In this document: positions 23,892 to 35,300 of the stretch, in pieces | How the letters are laid out: each line of letters starts with the position of its first letter | Position numbering within the stretch: the stretch's first letter is position 1 | Source of the DNA: Turbatrix aceti | Lineage: Eukaryota; Nematoda; Chromadorea; Rhabditida; Panagrolaimidae | Reading direction: 5' to 3' | DNA: 64,000 nucleotides | Assembly: GCA_963969345.1 (NCBI GenBank) | Contig: OZ017768.1 | Coordinates: forward strand, 1,178,001 to 1,242,000 | Position numbers and translations under genes: made by a program | Notes under the pieces: model-generated | The model's input: the letters and a program-made list of their open reading frames with translations, nothing else | What the model was told of the DNA's origin: nothing | Databases searched by the model: none

Positions 23892-24339
23892 ACCTGCAGC
23901 CCCGGCCCCCGCCCCGGCTGCTCCGAAGACCGCCCCCGTCGTCCCCCTAAAATGCTACCAGTGCAACAGCGCCACCGAGAACCAGGAAGAATGCAGCTCC
24001 CACGACCCCGAAGTCCTCGCCAAGTTCATCAAGCCCTGCCCGCCGCTGCCGAAGGGCTCAACGCTCAACTCGACCTCCGCCCAGCAGTGCCGTAAGATCG
24101 AGCAGTCCGTAGGCGACGAGCCGACGCGCATCATCCGCGAATGCGCGTACGTCGCCGGCGAAGAGATCGACGGCAAGAAGCGTACCGGGAACAAGGGCAT
24201 CATTTCCTACTTCTACACGTGCAACCCGGACGTCGACGGCACGACGCCCTGCAATCCCGCTGTATCCTACACTGCCAACGGCAGCAGCAGTCTCTTCGCT
24301 GCGGCGCTCTTCGTTTTCGCTGCCAAATTCCTGGCTTGA
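23892..24339 (+). pseudogene. inverted partial copy of Ly6-like exon 2
   Basis: This 448-base stretch matches the second exon of the minus-strand Ly6-like gene base for base apart from a few changes, has the same length, keeps the frame, and ends at the same TGA. One change replaces Gly with Ser near the C-terminus. Similarity runs about 65 bases past the stop but stops about ten bases before the exon start. The splice acceptor reads TTTGCAAACC where the parent has TTTCCAGACC, so the AG is lost. I find no first exon, start codon or signal peptide. It is most simply a 5'-truncated pseudogene. A rescue is possible if the CTGCAG seven bases inside served as acceptor for an unseen exon. Confidence 0.7.
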
Positions 24340-24906
24340 GTCTCGAAACGAATATTTTTCAAACTGGCTTGTCCCGACGCGAAAATTCTCAATTTTGGTT
24401 TCGATACAAAAATTAAAAAAAATTAAAAAATACAAAATCAATTTTTTATTACAAACAAATAAAATAGATAACTACGACAAAAAGTCAATGAATGAGATGT
24501 ACTAGCTCGTCAGCCCGACCACCACCAACACCACCGCTGGCATGGATGTCGGTCGCTAGTCTACTTTTTTAACAGCTTCATACATTCGTTATTTTGTTGT
24601 GTCAAAGCCGGCAGACAAGAGGGGACTGCAGGCGGAGTTGTGTCGCGGTCGCGGTTCAAATAGAATTGGTCTTCGTCCTCGTCCTCGTGCAGACGGGAAG
24701 AGAGCGGCAGTCAGTCCAGGGGGGGCAAAGGAAGAAGACGAGACGATAAGCCCCGAGTCTCCGACCGACGAAGACTTTGACGGCAAAGCAGGCCGGGACA
24801 CGGTGGTGGCTTGTAGCGGGCAAACAGATGGGAGAAAGAAGGAAAAAGAAAGAAACAACATAAAAACGGGGAAAGCTCAGAACAGGGCGACCAGCTAGTC
24901 CGAAAG
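24340..24906. other. intergenic, no gene seen
   Basis: Between the partial copy and the EMC4 stop. GC-richer 24600-24890 has open frames on both strands with no recognisable features. Confidence 0.45.
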
Positions 24907-25725
24907 CTAAATAAATTGTTCGCCGACGAGTGCATGTTGAACACGTTCGGGTGGAACGGCAAAATCGAGCCAGTCTGAAGCGTGATTCGGTAGCAGACCC
25001 ATGCTATGACACTTGTAGACGGCGAGGCCGACTGCGCCGAGGTTTCCGAGGATAAATACCAGCTTATGCAGAATAAGTGACGAGCTTATTTCACTCTGAA
25101 ACAAAAATTCCGATGTCAAACAGGCGCTAATGGATGGATTAATTTATGCAACAGGAAAAAAAATTGGATTTTAACACGCATTTTTACGATTTTTTTAGCA
25201 TTTTTTGGCAAAAAATATCGTAAACTTTTCCCCGAAAATTTCGGATAAAAAAAATTATTTTACGATTTTTTGAGCAAAAAAAATCATCACAAAAAATGCA
25301 CCGAATTTTCGAAAAAAATAAACTCAAAAAAAAGTGCCACAAACCTCAATAGGCCGAAACATGCCGCTAACAGACATGAGCGCCTTGATGGGTCGCCAGA
25401 CCATCATGGCAACCATCATGATGGGGAAAATACTGATCGTATTCCCGGCCATGTACATCATAAACATGTTCATCGGCAGAGATTTGGCCGGGCCAAAAGC
25501 GATATCCCAGGCGCGCTTTGAGAGGAGTTGTTGTTGCTGTTGGTGGTCGGCCTTGGCTGAGCCATCTGTCTGCTGGGAAGCGGTGGCGCTGAACGAGGAT
25601 GCCTTGAAGCCGGGGGGCGAGAGCAACGCAGAAGTCGTGTCCGAGTGTTGCCTCGATGTCACGCTTCGGCTACTCGTCGATCCCGTGATGTCCAGACGCC
25701 ACTTGTTGACAATGTTTGTTGTCAT
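24907..25725 (-). CDS. EMC4: EMC4, ER membrane protein complex subunit 4
   Basis: Subunit of the ER insertase for tail-anchored and multipass proteins. Two minus-strand exons, 25725-25345 and 25095-24907 (570 nt, 189 aa, human 183). The conserved core is plain: [35 protein letters not shown], shown here as [19 protein letters not shown] and the following hydrophobic segment, then [12 protein letters not shown]. Exon 2 adds the second hydrophobic segment ([18 protein letters not shown]) and the [14 protein letters not shown] motif. The disordered N-terminus is Ser/Gln-rich with a QQQQQ run. An in-frame ATG eleven codons upstream (25758) exists, but the family start fits MTTNIV at 25725. Confidence 0.93.
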
Positions 25726-25978
25726 GACTTCAACAAAAAAAAATTTCACAAATCTCATAAAAATTAAAAATAAAAGTATAAAAAACGGATTTCAACCGTC
25801 AGAAAAATCAAAAAAAATCACCACCGCCAAAAAACAGTTTTTTGTTGATAAAAACATGCAAAGTTGTAAAAAATGATAAATAATTAAAAAATCATGGGTA
25901 ACATTGATGATCTTCGAAAAACTAGATTATGGACGAATGGCGACAGAAAACGGATACTTAGTAGTCGTGTAAACCCAA

Positions 25979-27716
25979 TTAGGCAATTTTGATGTCGGCA
26001 AGTTGAGCGGCGCTCTCGTCAGTGCTCTTGAATGCGTAGACAAAACTGTAGTGGTCTAGAAGTTGGTAGAGGAGCTCTTTTTCGTCAAGTCTCTCGATTT
26101 GTTGGACTCTAAAATGGGAAAACATTGAAAAAAACCAAAATCAAAAAAAATCAGAATATGAAAAAATCAATTGTTCGCGCAAAGTTACAGTAATAAAGTA
26201 ATAAATAATATCGTAACTTAAATTTGGCTTTAAAATAAAAAAGTAACATTGTATTTGCGAAGAAAAATGTTACTTCGATCCTTCAGAAATAACGCCAAAA
26301 GTACCGTAAAATACTATGTTACTTTTAATCGCGTCGGAAATCAACTGAAACTACCAACATGCAACTTTCCAAGTAACTTTTTCCCATTCTTACTCCAAAA
26401 ATCACTTTTTTTCTCTCAAAAAAACCATAAAATAATTTTTTACGTTACTTTTACCGTAGTCCAACTAAAAACTTTCTTCTTATTATTTTCTGGCAAAAAA
26501 ACCAACCTCTGAACCTCCTCAGCATGCAGCGGCGACTTGTAAATCTGGCTGACAGTCCAAGCCTTGACATCCGTAAATCCCGCATCAACGAACCGCTTTT
26601 TCTGATCGTCAAGCGTCTTGCAGCCTTCGAGACCCGGCAGATGGATGCCCCGACTCGACAGGTTGTCCTTCATCACGGTGCCAAACCTGTCACCGGTATT
26701 GACCTGTTCATAGTTGAGAAAAGCCACATTGGCAAACTTGCTGGCCAGGTGCCGAACCAGAGCCGTCGACTTATCGATGGACATGTAGATCAACACGCAT
26801 TCCGACAAGATGAGAGTCGGAACAGCCGGATCAAGGTCAGCGGTAGCCAGTTTTTGGTCTAGTTCATGGAGTTGACGTAGATCGGCGCCGAGGAGGTGGT
26901 AGTCACCTGCGTGGAGGTCCTCGCGGTGATTTTCACTCGCTAAACAAAAAACACAACTTTTTTTACAAAAAAACCTAAACTTACGGTTTTCCTCGAAAAA
27001 CTCAGTAAACTTGGGTGGAGCGTGCGGCTTTCGAATCGCACGGATTTTTCGTGACGTAACTGATGAAAAATCGACTTCAACAAATCGCCGGAATTTGACT
27101 CCGGTGTCCTTGAGACGCCAGAAAAGCGTGTCAAAGCCCGCGCCAAGGCTGATAATCTGGCAGTTGAAGGAGGTTGATTCGGCGAATTGGCGAACAGTCG
27201 ACGTCACGGTTGCGACGCGAATCCAGTAGCCCAGCGAGATTTCTGGGTCCCGGCGGTGGACGTCGTGGACAAAGTGGTCGATGAAGCGATCCACCCAGTA
27301 GTTGAGCTGAAAAACAACATATTCGACTTATAAAATGCAAAAACTACTAAAATGATGATTTTGGTCGCAGTTACGGTGTCAAGTTTCTCGCACAGAAAAA
27401 AAATGACGTTCAGAAAAATAATGTAAAAACCAAACTAAAAGTATTACATCTGTCGGAACTTTTTTCCAAACCCAAAAATAACATTACAACAACCAAAAAA
27501 CAATATTCAGCGCACCAAAAGTAATATTTATTTCACCAACAAAATTCCCTTCAAAAGTAACAAAAAATTCCCCACCTTCACAGCCGCATACTTGCACTCT
27601 GTAGCATCGTCATTCGTCTTCTGAACCGAATAATCATCCGAAATGGAGTGAGAACGTCGACGTGTGCCGATGGACTCGCCGAGCGCGCCGTCACCCATCG
27701 TAGCTTCGCTTTCCAT
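25979..27716 (-). CDS. LCMT1: LCMT1, leucine carboxyl methyltransferase 1
   Basis: Methylates the C-terminal leucine of the PP2A catalytic subunit using S-adenosylmethionine, which controls holoenzyme assembly. Four minus-strand exons: 27716-27576, 27306-26985, 26939-26507 and 26108-25979 (1026 nt, 341 aa, human 334). Visible family motifs are NDDATECKYAAVK, GYWIRVATV, the SAM-binding LGAGFDTLFWRL, EVDFSSVTSRKI, LLGADLRQL, ILSECVLIYM and FLNYEQVN, with QIERLDEKELLYQLLDHY in the last exon. Introns 1 and 3 are longer and hold the GTTACTTTT-type intronic repeat described separately. Confidence 0.95.
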
Positions 27717-27891
27717 GACTACAAATATTAAAAAAAACTAAAATAAATCCAAGCACCACAAAAACCAATTTTTAAGTACAAAGCGTTTCAAACGCATGAC
27801 ACAGTGTTTTTTAAATTCAATAATCAGATTCTGAACACACCCGCTAATTTATTCATTCACAAATTATAAAAACAGAGATTTTCTCGCAGCG

Positions 27892-28174
27892 TCAGTCTTG
27901 TTCGTTGACGTCTCTGAACAATTTTTCGCGATGCGCTTCGAGCTCCTTTTCCAGATTTGGCACCTTGCTAGCATCGAGGAGAAAGTGATTACGATCGAGT
28001 TGTTCAAGAATAAACACGCATCCAAGAGCTCGTTGACCGTTGAGGTGACGGATGAGTTCGGACATTGCTGCATCACAGGTGACGAAGATTCCTTGCTGAC
28101 AGTGAAGTTGATCTGGAAGAAAAAAACGTAGCATTTTGTTGCAAAGTGGCAAAAAACTAACCGAAATCAGACAT
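27892..28174 (-). CDS. GTF2H5: GTF2H5/TTDA, TFIIH subunit 5
   Basis: Smallest TFIIH core subunit, stabilising p52 for nucleotide-excision repair and transcription. It is built from a 13-base first exon (28174-28162) and exon 2 (28112-27892), giving 77 aa against 71 in human. The start MSDFDQLHCQQGIFVTCDAA carries the family's GxxxxCDxAM block. LGCVFILEQLDRNHFLL then matches the second half of the fold. An alternative unspliced start at 28152 would add an odd N-terminus (MPLCNKMLRFFLP) that does not fit the family, so the micro-exon model is preferred. The donor is GTTAGT and the acceptor is TCTTCCAG. Confidence 0.88.
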
Positions 28175-28423
28175 TGCTACGGTTTTTACGATACGACAAC
28201 AACCAAAAAAACTAATTCGAGTAACGATTGTTTCTCAAATCTGCTTTTTGTTGTTTACTCCCTTGTTTGAAACTTTCGCTTCGAAACCATCTCTTGGCAA
28301 CGGAACTTTTTTTTATACATTCCTCGCGCGCATGAATGTTTTTCTTATCTGTGACCGACCTTGTGATTATATTTTTTGGTTTTTTCCCTGCATCCAGGAT
28401 AATTAATTTTACTTTTCAGCAAA
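28175..28423. promoter_or_regulatory. bidirectional promoter, GTF2H5 / CIAO2B
   Basis: 249 bases between divergent start codons. A TTTACTTTTCAG acceptor-like site lies just before the CIAO2B ATG and could be a 5' UTR intron or leader trans-splice acceptor. Confidence 0.5.
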
Positions 28424-28903
28424 ATGCTCGACAACGCTACCCCGATAATCTATGCGATAAAACCCCGAGATTCCCGTGAAAAACCCACCGATTTTGACGA
28501 TGACGTCGTCGATGCCATCGATGCCGCCGAGGTCTTTGACTACATCCGTGACATCAATGACCCCGAGCACCCGTATACCCTCGAGCAGCTGAATGTCGTC
28601 CAGGAAGACCTCATCAAAGTCTATGGACCCGACAAAACCGCGCTTCCATGGGTCAATGTGACATTTACGCCTACGATTCCCCACTGCTCGATGGCATCCA
28701 TCATTGGCCTGGCTATACGCGTCAAACTCGAGCGATCGTTGCCTCCGAACTACAAAATGGTGGTACGGATCACGCCTGGCAGCCATAATACCGAGGCTGC
28801 CATCAGCAAGCAACTCAATGACAAGGAACGCGTCGCAGCGGCACTCGACAACCCTGGAGTCATGAAGACGATTAATAAGTGTCTGAAGAGTGTTGAGTAT
28901 TGA
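28424..28903 (+). CDS. CIAO2B: CIAO2B/MIP18 family, cytosolic Fe-S assembly
   Basis: Member of the CIA targeting complex (with MMS19 and CIAO1) that passes iron-sulfur clusters to cytosolic and nuclear apoproteins. Single exon, 159 aa, the usual length. Family features: VFDYIRDINDPEHPYTLEQLNVV is the conserved core (seen as IRDINDPEHPYTLEQL). VTFTPTIPHCSMASIIGL holds the reactive Cys. RITPGSHNTEAAISKQLNDKERVAAAL (seen in part as PGSHNTEAAISKQLNDKERV) is the C-terminal block. The related CIAO2A cannot be ruled out from sequence alone, but the acidic DDDVVDAID stretch before the core favours the 2B type. Confidence 0.95.
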   Translation: MLDNATPIIYAIKPRDSREKPTDFDDDVVDAIDAAEVFDYIRDINDPEHPYTLEQLNVVQEDLIKVYGPDKTALPWVNVTFTPTIPHCSMASIIGLAIRVKLERSLPPNYKMVVRITPGSHNTEAAISKQLNDKERVAAALDNPGVMKTINKCLKSVEY

Positions 28904-29369
28904 AATTATAAAATTGTTGAATTTTTATTGAGAATTATTACGGTATAAAGAGATTATTGGATGTTTTGTTCGATTTTTATAAGAAATAATTGGTTTTTTC
29001 CAGCCCTTTGAGGCTTACATGTTTTTTGGGCAGGGATGAGGGGATAGATTTTGGTTTAGAAATCATTTTTGATAACCCAATCATTAAAAAAAACTAATTC
29101 GATCGAGAAATGCTCCAAAAATACTAAAACCAGTCAAAATAGATTTTTTTGGCTCTTGACACGAAAATTTTTATGATCAAACTTTGACCGTAAAAAAGTA
29201 ACATTTTTCTTGGACGTCGTTTTTGTTACTTGTTTTACGGTACTTTTTTTTATTTTGCATACAGTTACCGTTTTTTTGTGTATAGTATGTGCGTTCAATT
29301 GTATCGTAACTAAAACTATCATTTTATTCTTTTGCAAAATTTCACCATTTTACCCCATTTTTTTCCAGC
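28904..29369. other. intergenic / helicase promoter
   Basis: 466 bases. 29190-29320 is rich in GTTACTTTT / AAAAGTAACA motifs like those in several introns. No gene seen. Confidence 0.45.
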
Positions 29370-32300
29370 ATGGCCGATACAGTAAAGGCATCATGCGGCT
29401 TTTACGATCCCAAACAGCTCCTGTACGCTTTCCTCGGCAAGCGGCGCCTCGGAACGCCTTCATACGAAATGCGTGAAGAAATACGGCGTCGCAGAAGTCA
29501 TTTTCAGTGCAACGTTCATGTTCCCAACATACCCTACGTCGGCCTCGGGCGATCGACTACGAAGAAGGATGCCATGGCTTTTGCCGCGAAAGATTTCATG
29601 CTGTACCTCGTCAGGCAGGGCACTGCCGCTGTGCATGATTTTTATGGAGTTTTGGTGAGTATTTTTTTTAAACTTTTTTTAAATCCCAATTCATGTCCCC
29701 TGGTCCATGGAACGTAACAGTAGTTTGTATATTTTTTATTTATTTTTTTTAACGGACATAACATAGACTCAAACAATACTACAGTGCGTTCAGAAAGGAT
29801 AGGCCCACCCTTAAAATTGAGGTTTTCTGTAAAACGGTGACAGCTACGACCACGGGAGTAGGCTCGTTCGATTCAGCGTGCAAAGTTACCCTAGACTGCC
29901 TACCTTTGGAATCAATCCTCGGCAAAATGCGGTCAGAAAAAAATTAATTGTGTTTTTCGACCGTTCAGAAAGGATAGGCCCACTTTCGATTTTATTGGAA
30001 TTATTTATTTTTTGATGCGCCAAATCATCGCAAACGTTGTAGGAGCAACACACATGTTGATTGTGATTAAAATTATTAATAACTGGGACACTAGGCATGC
30101 TTCTGATAAAAATTTTGGCCCTCTCAATGCAAATTATACCCCCAACATCAATAATGCCTTCCTGAGAGTCGGTGAGTTCCGCGAACCCACGTCTGTTAGC
30201 CCATACAGTACTGCCATGATGCTCCCTTAAATTTCCAACAAGTATCAACACAGGACACTCCATGTTGCTTGTCAGAAAATTTATTTTATTTAAAAAAAGG
30301 AAGTTGATGTGGGGGGACCTGGGGTGTTTCGATCCATTTTTTATTCAAAAAAATTTTTTTTGATGCGTTGATGTTGACAAAATTGTTGGAAATAATGCTA
30401 CTAAACATTTCATTATGATTTTCCGTACATGGGACCTCTGACAAACGCTATGCTGAAGGTTTGATAAATGCAACAATTAACACTAACTTGCTTCAGACTT
30501 TAATATGATGTCGTCGCTGCTCTAGTGAAACGTATATCTCCATTAACGCATACAATCATCAAAACAATCAAGGTTGAACGTTTTCTGATTGTTTTACATA
30601 ACACACATCCTAAAATTTAACAAAAAAGTTGAAACTAGGAACTTGACATCTAACTTGTGTTTCGGCCTATCAACGAACTAGTCGCCCTGAATTTTGTGAT
30701 GCGTCAGATTAACGTGGGTTTGTACTGCGTTGTTCGGAATCATTATTTCCAACAATTTTGTCAACATCAACGCATCAAAAAAAATTTTTTTGAATAAGAA
30801 ATGGATCGAAACACCCCAGGTCCCCCCACATCAACTTCCTTTTTTTAAATAAAATAAATTTTCTGACAAGCAACATGGAGTGTCCTGTGTTGATACTTGT
30901 TGGAAATTTAAGGGAGCATCATGGCAGTACTGTATGGGCTAACAGACGTGGGTTCGCGGAACTCACCGACTCTCAGGAAGGCATTATTGATGTTGGGGGT
31001 ATAATTTGCATTGAGAGGGCCAAAATTTTTATCAGAAGCATGCCTAGTGTCCCAGTTATTAATAATTTTAATCACAATCAACATGTGTGTTGCTCCAACA
31101 ACGTTTGCGGTGATTTGGCGTATCAAAAAATAAATAATTCCAATAAAATCGAAAGTGGGCCTATCCTTTCTGAACGGTCGAAAAATACAATTAATTTTTT
31201 TCTGACCGCATTTTGCCGAGGATTGATTCAAAAGGTAGGCAGTCTAGGGTAACTTTGCACGCTGAATCGAACAAGCTTACTCCCGTGATCGTAGCTGTCA
31301 CCGTTTTACAGAAAACCTCAATTTTAAGGGTGGGCCTATCCTTTCTGAACGCACTGTATAATATAAATGTAAATAGTTATTCCATTTGTTGCAATGCTAG
31401 GAACAATGAGGGTTGTTTTTAATGGTTTGTGTGCTGCTCTGCTGTCATAGGTCGGCTTGAGCTTGAATTTGCCGTTCTGCTTTATACGCTTTTATAATAG
31501 TTTATTAAACCTGCTAAATGTTTTTATAAATGTGTTGATATTCTCAATCGATACTGCCCAGTAAATAGCACATAACGTCTAACGTTGGTAAACTTCTTCT
31601 TTACCGTAATAATGGCCGAATAAACCTTTCATGCATCCATGCACATATATATATAGTCAAATTATCAATAATAAATTTTTATAATTATTATGAATCCCGA
31701 CCGATGAACCATGACTAGTAATTCATAGAAATACGGGTTAGGTAAAAATATAGTCTTGCCGCCGCAATCAATAAGAACAGGAAAGTGAGTGTGAATCAGG
31801 AAAGTGAGTGTGAAGCAGACAGGATCTGACTGCTAGGTGGCTGAAAGGTCAGCTATGCGATGGACTGTCTCCCTTTCTCCTCTTCCTCTGCCTTTCTGAT
31901 TTGTGTTGAACAAAAAAACAATTTAGAGTCCAGACAATAAAAAATAAAATGCTAAGCGAGCGAGAGAAGCACTAAATGGATTGTGCCTGGCACACGGATC
32001 TTTTTTGTCGGTGCTTACGATTTTCGATACTGACTGAGCTGCATGTTGTACAAAAACAATGGCTTTTTTATGGGGTTTCTTTGCACGCTTACGGAATTTG
32101 TTTTTTCGTTTGAAAAAAAATATGGGATATTCTGATCGACGCTAACATCCTCCTGTGCTCTGGCATTGAGGGGTTTTCGCGGGGAGTAGATTTATTAATT
32201 ATACAGAGACGAATTTTTTTGCAAGATACTTTATTACTTTTGCTTTGAATAACGTTCACTTTTTGTTGCCAAAATGTAAAAAATGTATTGAAGTGACACT

Positions 32301-35300
32301 TTTTTTGGTAATAAATATTTGTATTACTTTTGAAAAGAGAATTTTTTTTATTGTAACCAAATTTTAATTTTTTTCAAAGTTTTGTAAAAGTTGAAACTTT
32401 TTTTCATTTTAAAATAATTTTGATATATTTTTTTACAGACCGAAAACGACGTTGAATCCGGACCACCAAATGCCAATTCCACTCCTGTCGGTGAAGCAAC
32501 CACGGCCGCGACTTCTTCCGCGACTCAAGTTTCGGCTGCCGCCAATTCCGAAGACTTCAGCGGGGATATTTTGACTGGCTTTGAGGACAAGCTCAACGAA
32601 TGGCAGAAATTTGTCGCTCCAAAAGCCGAGCTGACGACCCACGAAAAATATGTCAATCAGAAGCAGGCTGAATTGTCTACGGTCAGTTGTTTTTTTGTTT
32701 TTTTTTCATTACAAAAGTATATTTTTTGAATTGTTTTCAGACTAGTGGAAACAACGTGTTATCGAGTTTGCATGGCAACTGGAATTCCGATAACTGCAAA
32801 AAGGGCCTGAATGAATTTTGTCAAAAAATGAAGATTAGCATGCCCAGATATCGCGTCTCCAACGACGCCAGGGGTGGATTCGTCGCGGAGTGCGGCCTCT
32901 ACGTGCCTCAGCTCATGAAAAGTAATTTTTTTCTTTTTGATAATTTTTTATAAATTAATTTTTTTTGCAATAAATTATTTTTTCAAAAAAAAAAAATTTA
33001 AAATTGTTTTTAAAAATAAAAATTTTTATAAATTAAATTTTTTGATTTTTAAAAATTTTAAATTTTATAAATTAAATTTTTTTTTATTTTAAAAATTTCA
33101 ATTTGAAGTTAATTTTAAAAATAAAATTTTTTTATAACAAAAAATATTTATATTTATTCAGGAATCGAAAGCCGCGGCGAAGGCAACAGTAAAAAACACG
33201 CCGAAACGCACTGCGCGTTGTCGATTGTCAAGCAGCTCTACCACCTCCAAGTCATTCCACCTGCAGGCGAAAAAGTTCAGCACACAGGTGTCCGAGAAAG
33301 GCTGCCGATCTACGATGTGTCCGTGAATCCGAGGATCGTAGAAGAACTCGAAGACTACCTCCTTGCAGTCAACGTTCCGTATGTTCAGAATTTGGGAGAC
33401 GACAGCAAGGAAGAGTGGCCGCGCATTCTGACTGTCAGCGAGCGACTTGTCTTCTTCGAAACGACCGCGAACTACGCGATGGCACCGATTATCTGGTCGC
33501 CACCGGCGGTCAACTGGGATCCGTGGAGGCAGCAGAATGTTACCGATGATGCACTCTCAAAGGTGGGTTTTTCGGTGGATTTTTGATTTTTCGAGGTAAA
33601 AAATTTGGTTGTGAAAAGTTTTTTTTGTGAAACAAATTTTTTTATACGTAATTTAAAAAAAATCACTTTCATGTTTTTTTTTTTACTTTTAAAGAATTTT
33701 TAATTTTATTCACAAAAATTTAAATTTAAAAAATTAATTTAAATAAAAAAACTTTTAAAGATTTTTTTATTTTATAAAAAAAATGAACAAAACTTTTTTT
33801 GTGAATTTCATTTTTTTGTTCTTTTATTTTTTTCACAAAAAAACGTGTTTTATGAAAATCCAGTGACCAAAAACCCGATCTGATCCAACCCATCGGATCG
33901 GGTTTTTTCTCACCGGATTTACAAAATCCTGCAACCATTTAAGGCCCATAATGACGTCAAGAGCTGTGGCATGACCAGGCACAGAAGCTTCTGTGGTCCA
34001 GAGCAGTCCTATGACCCCCGTATTACAGAAGTCTCTTGACATACTCTCACTCGAAATTCTCGTCAACGAGCGAGCCAAGGTCATCAATCCCCGGATCAAG
34101 CATATCCGTGAACACCTGCCAATTCATCGCGTCAAACAGGAAGTCCTCAAAATGGTGGCTGAGAATTCGGTTGTGCTCATCCGTGGATCAACGGGGTGCG
34201 GCAAGTCGACACAGGTCTGTCAGTACATCCTCGAGGATTACATTGCATCCCACAAAGCGGCGGAATTCAACGCGTACGTGACCCAGCCACGTCGTATCTC
34301 GGCAATATCACTCGCGGAAAGAGTCGCCAAGGAGAGAAGCGAAGATCTCGGAAAATCCGTCGGATACAACGTTCGCTTTGATTCGGTTCTGCCGAGGCCG
34401 CATGGAGCGATACTCTTTGTCACGCTTGGCGTTCTCATTCGACGACTTGAAGGCGGCCTGAGGGGCATTTCGCACGTTATTATCGACGAAATTCATGAGA
34501 GGGATATCAATGTGAGTTTTTATAATTGATTGAAAAAATTGGTTGAAAATGTAAAAAATTGTAATTTATCATTTTTTACGGTAAAAAAATCAACAAATTT
34601 GATTTGATATTCGGGTGCTTTTGTCAGTTACGATATTTTTTATCAAAAATGGAAAAAATATCCCAATTTTACTTTTGTTAAGAGTAAGATTGGTTTTTGG
34701 CACTAAAGTATTACTTTTTCTGATAGTAACTTTTGATTTTTGTTGCTAAAATGTTACTTTTTGATTTGCAGGCTGCACTGGAGTAACACTTTTTTTTGCT
34801 ATTTTATTACTTTTGTGTTCGAAGTAACATTCTAGTTTTCACCGTACATTGTTGTTTTTTTTTCTGATGTTTTTTTTTTAAATTTATTTTGTTACTTTGA
34901 TTTGCAACACAAAAAAATTCTGTGAACAAATTCTTATTTCTTACCTTATTTCAGACCGACATTTTTCTCATCATCATCCGAGACATTATCCGTACAAATC
35001 CCCAGCTACGTGTGATTCTGATGTCTGCCACCGTCGACACAACAATTTTTTCGGATTACTTTGAAACCAAAGCCATCGTCGACATCCCCGAACGCACGCA
35101 TCACGTTGAGTCATTTTTCATCGAAGATGTCATCGAAATGACCGGCTACCGACCGCCCGGAACCGAAGAACTGGATTACGGTTACTTTCAACTCCCCCAC
35201 ACGATGGAAGACAGGTACGCAGATGGCTTTATCGATCCACTCGCCATTCAGCTGGATGAGACGACCTTTGGCCTGCCGTTGCCCGAGGTGTACTCTGAGA

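Noticed and set aside
28395..28423. Spliced-leader operon linking neighbouring genes
   Set aside because: TTTTCAG sites before some ATGs could be leader acceptors, but neighbouring genes are mostly divergent or convergent, so there is no polycistron to support it.
29886..31252. Two near-identical 125-codon open frames as transposase genes
   Set aside because: They are the same inverted arm read twice, show no DDE or helix-turn-helix features, and the opposite strand is open as well.
33993..34028. Helicase exon 5 starting upstream at 33985
   Set aside because: The acceptor there would be out of phase with exon 4; the acceptor at 34027-34028 is in phase.
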